From Brucella anthropi ATCC 49188 (GTDB taxonomy: Bacteria > Pseudomonadota > Alphaproteobacteria > Rhizobiales > Rhizobiaceae): a DNA stretch of 64,000 bases. Positions 1-7,972 of the stretch are shown here, piece by piece; within the stretch, counting starts at the first letter, position 1, and every line of letters begins with the position of its first letter. The notes beneath the pieces were generated by a model. It made no database searches, was not told where the DNA came from, and was given only the letters and a program-made list of their open reading frames with translations. The stretch is taken from NCBI RefSeq assembly GCF_000017405.1, contig NC_009668.1, positions 770,001 to 834,000 on the forward strand, in the 5' to 3' direction. The position numbers were made by a program, and so were the translations under genes.

Positions 1-278
1 TCTTTGCAAGCGGAGAATGGATCAGCGGAGGCATTCTGGTTTTCGTGGGCGTATTCGTGATCGGACTGGTCGATAATCTCCTGCGCCCGCCTCTGGTCGG
101 AAAAGGCACCCGCATGCCGGATTATGTCGTGCTGATCTCCACGGTTGGGGGCATTTCACTGATCGGGATCAATGGTTTTGTGGTCGGGCCGCTGATTGCC
201 GCGATGTTCATTGCTGCGTGGTCGCTTCTGGCAGAAGAGCAGAAGGGGAATAGCTCCGCTCAACTGCCAAAGAACTAA
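1..278 (+). CDS. AI-2E family transporter, C-terminal part (5' end outside window)
   Basis: The open frame enters the window from the left (codons in phase from base 3) and ends at 278, so only about 91 C-terminal residues are seen. They contain the family's conserved late segment: a hydrophobic helix, then VDNLLRPPLVGKGTRMPDYV, then a second hydrophobic stretch with GPLIAAMF. This asparagine/proline pattern is typical of the AI-2E/PerM/YdiK family of polytopic inner-membrane proteins, some of which export autoinducer-2 or act as Na+/H+ antiporters. The substrate cannot be told from this fragment. The gene converges on the pyruvyl transferase gene with only 3 bp between stop codons. Confidence 0.85.
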   Translation, partial: FASGEWISGGILVFVGVFVIGLVDNLLRPPLVGKGTRMPDYVVLISTVGGISLIGINGFVVGPLIAAMFIAAWSLLAEEQKGNSSAQLPKN

Positions 279-281
279 ATC

Positions 282-1463
282 TTACGCGACCTTCAGTTCC
301 GCGATGGGAAGTCCGGTTTCGGTCATCTTGTTGTCGACACCATTTTCATCGAGAAACTGCTTCATCTCGGCATAGGTCTCGAACCATGCCCGGTTATACT
401 TGTCGAACAACGACTGATCCCAATAGTCTTCCAGCCGGAAAGGCTTGTCGCTGAAGACGTCATAGCTCGGTATCTTGTAGGTTTCGGCAAATTCGGCTGT
501 ACGGCTGTCATAGGTGAAATAGATGGACGGCACACCGTTGGCCAGCGCCATCAGATTACCATGCAGGCGATAGCCGAGAACGAGCTGTTGCCTGCGCACC
601 AGTTCCTCGTAATCGGCAACGACATCCGAATAGAACATACGATGGCGATAGAGGTTTTCTATTGTCTCGTCGAAATACCAGTCCGCTGTCCAGCGATGGT
701 TCTTGAGCGCTGCAATGGCCTCCTCCTTCTGCTCCGCAGTGCCGAAGACCATTTTCTTCTCATCGATCTCGCCCTGAGCCATCAAGGTCACATCGAAGCG
801 CTCGGCCATGGTTTTGATAAGGTCGCGGTGACGCGTCAGATATTGCTCGATATCCTGCGCATAGGCTGGTGAAACCTCTCGACGAACCGTAACGCCGACT
901 TGAGCCACGTTTTCCAGTGGTGGCAACTTGATACGCAAATGCTGGTTGTTGCGGCGAAACGCCGTTGGACAACCGACGATGCGCACATTGCGGATGCCGA
1001 TATCGTTCAGTACCTGCGCCGTGTAAGCGCCGCGCACACCGATGGATGTCGTCGAATCTGCAATGATGCGCAGGACCGCCTTGGTCTCTTCGGAAAGCTG
1101 TATTTCTCCTCTGACCGGCGCTTGTGCTCCGATACCGAATGCTATGACCGGCAGTTTAAGCCGTTGCAAGACCGGGATCGTGTCGCGCCAGTTCATATCC
1201 TTGTTGATATAGTTCGAACCGCGCAGGATCACATAATCATACTCTTCACGCAGCTGATCAATCTTCTCAGGTGAGAAATTGGTGATCGGAAGTTCTGAAG
1301 CCTTCTCGTAATTCATCAGTTTCAACGATGACTCGAACACGAAGGCATCGCCGATATTGTGATAATGATTGATGCTGCCCTGAACGTCGGTGTGACGATA
1401 CCAGCGGACATTGTCGTGATCGTACACTTCTCCCGCAGGGATCATGACGAGGGCGCGTGCCAT
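282..1463 (-). CDS. Polysaccharide pyruvyl transferase family protein (393 aa)
   Basis: This protein probably transfers a ketal pyruvate from phosphoenolpyruvate to a sugar of a surface glycan, in the cytoplasm. The family is recognised from the glycine-rich VILRGSNYIN region, the VGCPTAFRRN segment and the C-terminal LGYRLHGNLMALANGVPSIY motif with its conserved Arg-x-His-Gly. The frame stays open upstream to 1934, but that part overlaps the next gene in another frame. ATG 1463 follows a good AGAAGGAAG ribosome site and begins the recognisable domain (MARALVMIPAGEV). It is the last gene of the minus-strand glycan operon, 37 bp after the GT4 gene, and one of three pyruvyl transferases in the locus. 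The acceptor sugar is unknown. Confidence 0.8.
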   Translation of the reverse strand: MARALVMIPAGEVYDHDNVRWYRHTDVQGSINHYHNIGDAFVFESSLKLMNYEKASELPITNFSPEKIDQLREEYDYVILRGSNYINKDMNWRDTIPVLQRLKLPVIAFGIGAQAPVRGEIQLSEETKAVLRIIADSTTSIGVRGAYTAQVLNDIGIRNVRIVGCPTAFRRNNQHLRIKLPPLENVAQVGVTVRREVSPAYAQDIEQYLTRHRDLIKTMAERFDVTLMAQGEIDEKKMVFGTAEQKEEAIAALKNHRWTADWYFDETIENLYRHRMFYSDVVADYEELVRRQQLVLGYRLHGNLMALANGVPSIYFTYDSRTAEFAETYKIPSYDVFSDKPFRLEDYWDQSLFDKYNRAWFETYAEMKQFLDENGVDNKMTETGLPIAELKVA

Positions 1464-1500
1464 ACGGTCTTCCTTCTGTTTCACTAAGGTCAAGCCAGGC

Positions 1501-2823
1501 TCAGCTTGCCTGAGAAAGAGCAGTTTGCGTAACTGCCGGTTTCTGTCTGCGGGGTTTTGACCCACGCAGCCGGTTGTAGAGGTCCAGATGTTCCTTTGCG
1601 CAATCGACATAGTGGACCGGATTGCGGATGGAATGATGCAGTCTATCCCATATGCTCGGCTCGCTGAGCACTTCTGTAAAACGGTCGGCCAGATCCTCGG
1701 CGCTGCGAACACGGAAATGCAGGCCGTCTTCGCCATCGCGGATTTTCTCAGCCATGCCGCCAATATTCGAGCAGATGACCGGACGGCGATGGTGCAGCGC
1801 CTCCTGAATGACAATGGGTGAATTTTCCCACCAGATTGAGGGCATGACCACCCAGTCGACCGACTGCATGAGGCGCGGCATTTCAGCATTCTGGTACGCA
1901 CCATAGAAACGCACGCGCGGACCAGCCTCTTCAATCAATTTCTGCATGCGCTCCTGAAAAGCGGGCGGCTGCTTTTCCAGATTGCCGCCGAAGATCATCA
2001 GGCGGGAATCCTCGCCCCATACCTGTTCCGGCACACGCGATACGGCATCGACCAGAACGTCTATGCCCTTGAACGGGTTGATCTGACCAAAAAAGGCAAA
2101 GCGGCTGCGACGCGGGTTCGGGCCGGTTAGCTCACGCGGAGGGGTAACATCGCGGATGGCGATACCGTTCTCGATGACTGCCATCTTGTCGGGGTTGAGG
2201 CCCCATTCCAGATAGCGGTTGGCAAGGAACTCGCTCGGCGACACAAATCCGTCGGCCAGTTCCAGCATGCCGCGCACGAAACGTTCGCGCTTGAGAAAAC
2301 GCGCTGGCGGTATCTGCGGAAAACAGCCGTGGCAATCAATAGGGGATGCCTCGTTGCAGAGCTTGGAGGTGCCAGCTTTGACCATCTGGCCATCATTGTT
2401 GCAGATCGACAGGAATTCATGAAACGTCACCAGAATGATGCGATCCGGCAGTGCCTCGCGGATGGCATAGAGCGTTTCAAGCCCGAGGCCGAGAACATGA
2501 TGGAAATGCACGATGTCCGGATCGAAGTCGCGGACAAAGCGCAGCAGGTCACGACGGATTTCATCGGTGTTCTTGTTCGACAGATAGAAGTGATCGTATT
2601 CGTCGGCATGGAACAGGATTTCGTCGCTGGCGCGCCGCATGCTCATGAGAGCCGTCGTGCCATGCCGAGGGATCGGATGAGCGGCTCGGGCCAGATAGAC
2701 TGACTGCACATCGGGAATGCTGTTCAAACCCTTGTGCAGATTGTAGGAAGCGATTTCACCACCACCGAGCGAGATCGACGGGTGAGCGTGCGAGATGACG
2801 AGAACACGGAGTTTATCGCTCAT
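1501..2823 (-). CDS. Glycosyltransferase family 4 (group 1) protein (440 aa)
   Basis: A retaining GT-B fold glycosyltransferase that should use a nucleotide sugar to extend a surface glycan at the cytoplasmic face. The N-terminal Rossmann half has VISHAHPSISLGGGEIASYN. The C-terminal half carries FAFFGQINPFKGIDVLVDA and the donor-binding E-x7-E segment within IWWENSPIVIQEALHHRRPV, followed by CSNIGGMAEKI. A cysteine cluster in the middle (CNNDG...CNEASPIDCHGC) is shared with the GT4 at 5874-7133, so the two are paralogues in one operon. The start codon overlaps the stop of the upstream gene by 4 bp (ATGA), which suggests translational coupling. Donor and acceptor cannot be read from the sequence. 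Confidence 0.88.
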   Translation of the reverse strand: MSDKLRVLVISHAHPSISLGGGEIASYNLHKGLNSIPDVQSVYLARAAHPIPRHGTTALMSMRRASDEILFHADEYDHFYLSNKNTDEIRRDLLRFVRDFDPDIVHFHHVLGLGLETLYAIREALPDRIILVTFHEFLSICNNDGQMVKAGTSKLCNEASPIDCHGCFPQIPPARFLKRERFVRGMLELADGFVSPSEFLANRYLEWGLNPDKMAVIENGIAIRDVTPPRELTGPNPRRSRFAFFGQINPFKGIDVLVDAVSRVPEQVWGEDSRLMIFGGNLEKQPPAFQERMQKLIEEAGPRVRFYGAYQNAEMPRLMQSVDWVVMPSIWWENSPIVIQEALHHRRPVICSNIGGMAEKIRDGEDGLHFRVRSAEDLADRFTEVLSEPSIWDRLHHSIRNPVHYVDCAKEHLDLYNRLRGSKPRRQKPAVTQTALSQAS

Positions 2824-5081
2824 GCGGATTCCTCCACCTGTACGTTACGCCTGCCAGCGAGAATGGAGGACCACCGTGCATCGAAGACCTGCCGGTCAAT
2901 GCGCTCAATGAGCGCTATGGTCGATGCCCTGTCAGTTACGGATGTATCGTCTGCTCCCAGCATCTGCGCTGATGGTAACCAATAGGAGCGCAAGCCCGAT
3001 TGTTTGAGTTTCAATCCGAGATCCAGTCCCTTTTCATGGGTGCCGAGATAACCGCGCGTGAAACCGCCGACTGAAAACAGGGCTTCGCGTGGAAGAATGC
3101 AGCACTCGAACGTAGCCGTTGCGACTTCCGTCAAGGACATTCCTGAAACGGCGTCGATCGGATAACCGGCGTAGCGGCTGATCAGAGCGCGATCCGCCGA
3201 CATGCCGGATTGCGGTCCTGCAACCCAGGTTCCCGCCCAGCGAATTGAATCATCCTCATAGGCAAGGGTGGGAGACAGAACGCAGTCCTTGTGCGCTTCA
3301 TAGGCGCTGATGAGCTTGTTCAGCCATCCGGAGCGGCGCGGCAGCAGCGATCCCGCCAGAAATATGACCTGATCTGTCGAAACCGTGCGGGCGCCGACTT
3401 CCAGTGCATCGTAGAGGTCTTCCGACCCCGTAGCTGAAACGAGCCTGATGCGAAGGCGGTAGAAATCCGCAAGACGCCTGATTTGTACGCCGACGCGATC
3501 AATGATCTCGGTTGCAGCTGCGATTACGATTGGCGCGATGCGGGTTTCGGGATCAAGCGCGAGAAGCGCCAGCAAAGGTTCGACTTCCTCGACGCGCTCG
3601 TCGATACCGATGATGATCGCAGGCCCTATCGCATCTTCGAAGGGGCCGAGATCGACTACACCAAAGACTTCCGGCGCAGGGCGGTTGACGCCGCGCAGCA
3701 GCGGCACGAGCTGCTGGTCGACAATATGGCGCAACGCCCATGCATTTGGATCGGTCGCGCGGATTTGCCGTACGATAGCGTCACGCGAGGTGACGCGGAT
3801 TGGCGTCAATGGAAAAAATGCGCGCCGTCCGTCGCTGATTGCAAGTTCTAGATAGAATGGCGACGTGCTGTCGCCTGCAAGCTCGGGTGCGAAGGCAACG
3901 AAACCATGCGCGTGACGGCTGGGGTCCAGCCCGGCATTGAATGGCGGCTGATTGTCGAATTCGTGGGTGACGTCGGGCCGGTCGATGCGGGTCCAACTGG
4001 TATCGATCTGGATTTCACCGCGATGACGGCGCAGCTTCACACTTTCCACGTGGCTATCGGGATCGAGCAGCCAGCCCGAAACCAGCATGCCGCTGCCTTC
4101 CACCCGGAAGACATTGTCTATCCCCATCCGGACAGGAAAGGGAAGGCTGGATACCGTGTCGGCACCATCGAAACGATTTGCGGCGGAACGCATGCGCAGC
4201 AGGATGTCTGTCGAGCTGCGTACCCGCGGCAGAATTGCCCGGATATGGCCCGGCGTTTCACGCGAGCCGGACAGCAGCCTGCGGTCGTAGACTTCGGTAA
4301 AACGCCAGCCCCTTCGCCCGCGAAACAGAAGCCGTTCGATATCAGTCGGTTCGACCGGTTCGTTGGCAAGAAGAAGGCCTGCAAATCCGGAAGCTTCATC
4401 ATTGAGATCTGGCCGTGCGAAAACGCTGACTGCGCATTCCGCAAGTGATGGGTTCTTGCCGCTGATCAGCAGCCGGGTTACGGCGGGCGTCAGATCCTGC
4501 GCCCAGCCCTGAACGAAAATCTCGCCTTCATCGCTGCCGCCGATGAGTTCGATGCAGCCGTCAGAACGGGCTCCCGCTTGCAGCAGAACGGTGATGGCCG
4601 AAAGTTTCTTCCGGCTGATAGGGCCGGAAATCAGACCTTCCACCAGTTCATCGATGACGCCCGGCAAGCTCGGTCCGGCTAGATCGCCGATCATGGCGAC
4701 AAAATCGGCAATAGAAGCGGAGCGCGATGCGAAATTGTAGCGGGCGACCTTTGCCCGGTGTTGGAACATGATCGTCTTGAGAGTGCCACGGCGCAAAGCA
4801 GCCGTTGGCACGATGGCGACGAAACCATGTGTTCCAACGGGCGAAGGCTCCCTGAGCGGCCATGTGATCAGGCTTGTCTTCACGCTCATGGCGGGGTCGC
4901 CATTCAGGAACGCTGTTACCTGATCGTTTGTTGCGCTGCCGATGCCGAGCACCAATGCCAGCGTGTCTTCGATCGCGCTGCCGACGACCATTTCACCCTC
5001 CATCATCATGGGAGGGCGATCCGGTGAACGAGTTGGTCTTGCAATCGACTGTTGCGTGATAGGTCTCTCGTCTTGCGCCAT
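2820..5081 (-). CDS. GT2-like protein with degenerate catalytic motifs (753 aa), possible pseudo-glycosyltransferase
   Basis: The C-terminal part (about residues 485-710) aligns by eye along its length with the GT2 domain of the 753-residue protein at 7969-10230. The metal-binding LNSD of that paralogue is FLAGS here (574-578), and the acidic YEDSDLCLK is THEKGLDLGLK (about 681-691). Loss of both motifs suggests it does not catalyse sugar transfer itself; a scaffold or partner role is inference. The N-terminal part holds two copies of a Gly-Trp-x-x-Asp module (GEIFVQGWAQD at 186-196 and GMLVSGWLLDP at 331-341). A related module occurs in both operon neighbours, the proteins at 5093 and 7969. 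No signal peptide or clear membrane helix is seen. It overlaps the downstream GT4 start by 4 bp and follows the tail-anchored protein gene by 11 bp. Confidence 0.7.
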   Translation of the reverse strand: MAQDERPITQQSIARPTRSPDRPPMMMEGEMVVGSAIEDTLALVLGIGSATNDQVTAFLNGDPAMSVKTSLITWPLREPSPVGTHGFVAIVPTAALRRGTLKTIMFQHRAKVARYNFASRSASIADFVAMIGDLAGPSLPGVIDELVEGLISGPISRKKLSAITVLLQAGARSDGCIELIGGSDEGEIFVQGWAQDLTPAVTRLLISGKNPSLAECAVSVFARPDLNDEASGFAGLLLANEPVEPTDIERLLFRGRRGWRFTEVYDRRLLSGSRETPGHIRAILPRVRSSTDILLRMRSAANRFDGADTVSSLPFPVRMGIDNVFRVEGSGMLVSGWLLDPDSHVESVKLRRHRGEIQIDTSWTRIDRPDVTHEFDNQPPFNAGLDPSRHAHGFVAFAPELAGDSTSPFYLELAISDGRRAFFPLTPIRVTSRDAIVRQIRATDPNAWALRHIVDQQLVPLLRGVNRPAPEVFGVVDLGPFEDAIGPAIIIGIDERVEEVEPLLALLALDPETRIAPIVIAAATEIIDRVGVQIRRLADFYRLRIRLVSATGSEDLYDALEVGARTVSTDQVIFLAGSLLPRRSGWLNKLISAYEAHKDCVLSPTLAYEDDSIRWAGTWVAGPQSGMSADRALISRYAGYPIDAVSGMSLTEVATATFECCILPREALFSVGGFTRGYLGTHEKGLDLGLKLKQSGLRSYWLPSAQMLGADDTSVTDRASTIALIERIDRQVFDARWSSILAGRRNVQVEESA

Positions 5082-5092
5082 AAGGTTTTTCC

Positions 5093-5863
5093 TCAGGGCA
5101 TGACCGCGAGGGTCAGCAATGCGCCTGCGACAAAACCCGTCAAGACGGCAGCCAGCAAGAACAGGAACTTGAGGTCGCCGCCGCTGCGCTTGCGCACGTC
5201 ATCCAGACGCTGTTCCAATCCTGCGACAACGCCGTCCATGCGCATGATGTGCACGTCAAGTTCGGTCATGCGCTGATGGAGATCGGTTCGCAAACCGTCG
5301 ACGGAACTTGCAATGTCGAGCAGTTCTGCCGGGGCGGCATTGCCGGATGCATCAAGGGTAGGCGCGACGCGCTGCAACGAACGTTGGTTGACTTGCAACT
5401 GGCGCTGCGCTGCCATCAGCATGTCGAGCTTGTCCAGAATGCGCGTCATCGGCGCGGCGATAAGCGCTTCGGCCGCCTGTTCGTCAGGCTTCGGTACGCG
5501 TAGCTTCTGCTCCGCGCCAGACGCATTGGCGGCGACGACAACGAGTTCGCCAGCTCGAGCAGCGGCAAACTGCGGCAGCATCACCTCAAAAGCGTGCTTG
5601 CCATCGCCGATACCGTTGCGCTTCAGATCAGGGCGATCCTTGTCGGCGGGGGCTTCAGCAATAGGCTTGTCGTCCAGCAGAACGCGGATCAGAAGCCGTT
5701 CTGTCGGAACTGATGGATCGAAGGCCCAGCCATAGAGACGGCCTTCCTCGATGGCGTCAACGCGTCCTTTCATGGCTTCGGTCCTTTGAGGCGCGGCAGT
5801 GGCATTGGATGCCGCTGCCTGTTTGGTTTCCCCCTCGGATGGAACTTTGGTCGCGATGTTCAT
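5093..5863 (-). CDS. Tail-anchored coiled-coil protein with an N-terminal GW/DP module (256 aa), function unknown
   Basis: I do not recognise a named family. Residues about 32-96 form a compact module: GRVDAIEEGRLYGWAFDPS, then a beta-rich stretch ending in RPDLKRNGIGDGKHAFEV. That module is commonly attached to glycosyltransferases in proteobacterial polysaccharide loci. The middle (about 130-225) is rich in heptad-like Leu/Met/Val spacing and charged residues and is probably a coiled coil. The last 25 residues are one hydrophobic helix (FLFLLAAVLTGFVAGALLTL) that ends the protein. This predicts a cytoplasmic protein anchored at its C-terminus, possibly one that gathers glycosyltransferases at the membrane (inference). 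It lies 11 bp from the genes on both sides. Confidence 0.7.
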   Translation of the reverse strand: MNIATKVPSEGETKQAAASNATAAPQRTEAMKGRVDAIEEGRLYGWAFDPSVPTERLLIRVLLDDKPIAEAPADKDRPDLKRNGIGDGKHAFEVMLPQFAAARAGELVVVAANASGAEQKLRVPKPDEQAAEALIAAPMTRILDKLDMLMAAQRQLQVNQRSLQRVAPTLDASGNAAPAELLDIASSVDGLRTDLHQRMTELDVHIMRMDGVVAGLEQRLDDVRKRSGGDLKFLFLLAAVLTGFVAGALLTLAVMP

Positions 5864-5873
5864 GATTTACCTC

Positions 5874-7133
5874 TTATGCTGCCTCGACACGTGCGATACG
5901 CAATGTCCCGATCAGATCGAGGTAGCGTGCGGCGGTCGTGTCGATGGTGTCCGGATGACGCGCATTCTCGCTCAGAGACTGGCGCAAGTCCGGGTTTTCC
6001 GCCATTCGACGCATCGCCTGTGCGAGCGCGAGCGGATCATTCGGCGGAACGGTGAGGCCATTGACCTCATTCTCAATCATTTCGGCCATTCCGCCGATAT
6101 TGCTGCATATGACAGGACGATTCTGCCCCTGTGCTTCCTGAATGACGAGCGGAGCATTTTCCCACCAGATCGACGGCATGATGGCGCAGTCGACGGACTG
6201 GATCAGCTGGGCAATGTCCTCACGACGATAAGCACCCCGACGCTGGACAAACGGCGATGTCTCGGCAAAGAGCCGGTCGATTTCGCTGACAAAGCTTTCG
6301 CTTTGGAATGGTGCTGCGCCGTGCACGCGCAATTCGAAATCGAAACCCTCGGAAATAAGCTGCTGTGCTGCTTCAAGCAGGACCGTCGCGCCCTTCCACG
6401 GATTGAGATTGCCGAAATAGCCGAAGACCGGTTTGTTGCGCTCGACCTGCCGCGTTTCGGCGGCGGGGCGCTCCGGTTGGCCATTGGGAATGACGCTGAT
6501 CTGCTCTTCCGCAAGTCCCCATTCGACATAGCGTTGTTTCAGAAACTCACTCGGTGAGACGAAAGCATCGACTGCGCTGAGGAGCGATTTGATATGCCGT
6601 TCACGCAGTACGAATTTATCAAGCGCGATGTCCTTGAAACAGGCATGGCAGCGGTCAGGACCGGCCCCATGACACAGTTCCTTTCCAGTGGTACGAACCA
6701 TCAGGCCATCATGGTGACAGATGGGGTAATAGTCGTGTAAAGTCAGTATGATACGGCAGTCCGGTAAAGTTCGGCGCACGATATGCGGGAATTCGACGCC
6801 GAGCAAAAGCAGATGGTGCAGATGGACGACATCAGGCCGGAAATCCTGCAGTAGTTCGACAATGTCGGGAACGATCCCGTAAAGGTCGATCTGGCTCATG
6901 TAGAAACGGTCGAAATGACCGGACCAGAGCAGGATTTCATCGCCACCATTACCGATGCTCTGAAAGCTCGTACCGGGACGGGCCTCACGATGCACCTTGT
7001 TGGTGGCACCCATGAACATGGCTTCGCAACCGGCGCGCTGATAGGCGCGGAAAAGATCGTGCGCGAAAATTTCAGTTCCGCCGGGGTGCAGAGATGGATG
7101 GTTATGGGCTGCTATGAGCACACGCTGGGCCAT
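5874..7133 (-). CDS. Glycosyltransferase family 4 (group 1) protein (419 aa)
   Basis: A GT-B fold retaining glycosyltransferase. The N-terminus reads RVLIAAHNHPSLHPGGTEIF, with the glycine-rich loop of the acceptor-side Rossmann fold. The C-terminal domain has VFGYFGNLNPWKGATVLLEA and the donor-binding IWWENAPLVIQEAQGQNRPV with the E-x7-E pair, then CSNIGGMAEMI. It shares the central cysteine-rich insert (CHHDG...CHGAGPDRCHAC) and these motifs with the GT4 at 1501-2823, so an old duplication within the operon is likely. Its start overlaps the stop of the upstream methyltransferase by one base (TGATG). A role in assembling the same glycan is inferred from context. Confidence 0.88.
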   Translation of the reverse strand: MAQRVLIAAHNHPSLHPGGTEIFAHDLFRAYQRAGCEAMFMGATNKVHREARPGTSFQSIGNGGDEILLWSGHFDRFYMSQIDLYGIVPDIVELLQDFRPDVVHLHHLLLLGVEFPHIVRRTLPDCRIILTLHDYYPICHHDGLMVRTTGKELCHGAGPDRCHACFKDIALDKFVLRERHIKSLLSAVDAFVSPSEFLKQRYVEWGLAEEQISVIPNGQPERPAAETRQVERNKPVFGYFGNLNPWKGATVLLEAAQQLISEGFDFELRVHGAAPFQSESFVSEIDRLFAETSPFVQRRGAYRREDIAQLIQSVDCAIMPSIWWENAPLVIQEAQGQNRPVICSNIGGMAEMIENEVNGLTVPPNDPLALAQAMRRMAENPDLRQSLSENARHPDTIDTTAARYLDLIGTLRIARVEAA

Positions 7134-7972
7134 CAGGCAGCACCTCGCGAGGCGATGAAAAGATCCTGATAATGATCCGCTTCGATGCCGCGCCAGTGGC
7201 CGAATGATTTTGTTTCGAGCGTCAGTTTCGTGCCGGCAAGCGCACGATCCAGAAATCCGTTTTCAAACCCGACCGCCGCAAGCGGCGGCAATTCCGGTAC
7301 GAACCAGCACGGTCCGTTGCCATGGCGTTCAAATGCAAGTCGTTTGTCCCGTTTGCCAAGGCGGTCGCGCGCGGCCACATCGTCCACGACGAAGGCCGTC
7401 ATGAATAATTTTCCACCGGGAACGAGGACGCGAGAAATCTGATCGAGATAGGTCTTAACCTCGTCTGACGTCAGATGCGTGACCACCGATGTCATGATGA
7501 TGAAGTCGAAGCTCTTGTCCGCGAAAGGCAGGACGAGATTGAGCCCGCTGACCGCCCCTTTTGGGTTATAGAGGTCGTGGGCAATATCGATGTGGCGGAA
7601 CTCGAAGTTCGGATAACGCGATGTGATGTTCTGGCGACACCAGTTCACGCCGCCTGCCACGGGATCAATCCCGGAATAGCGCGCTTTTGCTGGATCGAGA
7701 TATTGCGTCAGCGGCACTGCCATGCGACCGATACCCGAACCGATATCGAGCACACGGGCATCGGGTCGAAGCCCGCCCTTGCGAATGAAATGACCGAGAA
7801 ATTCGGCGCCGACTGCACGATAATCCCCGTCGCCGACGAACACGCTGTTCGGGTCGGGGGAGGGCAAAAAGCGGTTCTTCAAAACAGACTGCATCAGCCA
7901 ATCGATCTGCGCATCCGGTATTGCTGGTTTGGCTTCAAATTCTGGCTGTTTCAGCGCTACCACGTCCGTCAA
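7133..7972 (-). CDS. Class I SAM-dependent methyltransferase (279 aa)
   Basis: The S-adenosylmethionine-binding motif I is clear (ARVLDIGSGIGRMAVPL), followed by motif II (YSGIDPVAGGV) and a motif IV/post-I region (LPFADKSFDFIIMTSVVTHL), as in Methyltransf_11/25 type enzymes. It probably methylates a sugar or a glycan end; small-molecule or protein substrates cannot be excluded. It sits inside the minus-strand glycan operon, overlapping the upstream GT2 gene by 4 bp (ATGA) and the downstream GT4 gene by 1 bp (TGATG), so its translation is probably coupled to both. Confidence 0.85.
   Translation of the reverse strand: MTDVVALKQPEFEAKPAIPDAQIDWLMQSVLKNRFLPSPDPNSVFVGDGDYRAVGAEFLGHFIRKGGLRPDARVLDIGSGIGRMAVPLTQYLDPAKARYSGIDPVAGGVNWCRQNITSRYPNFEFRHIDIAHDLYNPKGAVSGLNLVLPFADKSFDFIIMTSVVTHLTSDEVKTYLDQISRVLVPGGKLFMTAFVVDDVAARDRLGKRDKRLAFERHGNGPCWFVPELPPLAAVGFENGFLDRALAGTKLTLETKSFGHWRGIEADHYQDLFIASRGAA

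Noticed and set aside
1464..1934. N-terminal extension of the pyruvyl transferase frame
   Set aside because: It overlaps the GT4 gene in another frame, its translation is not family-like, and ATG 1463 has a good ribosome site.
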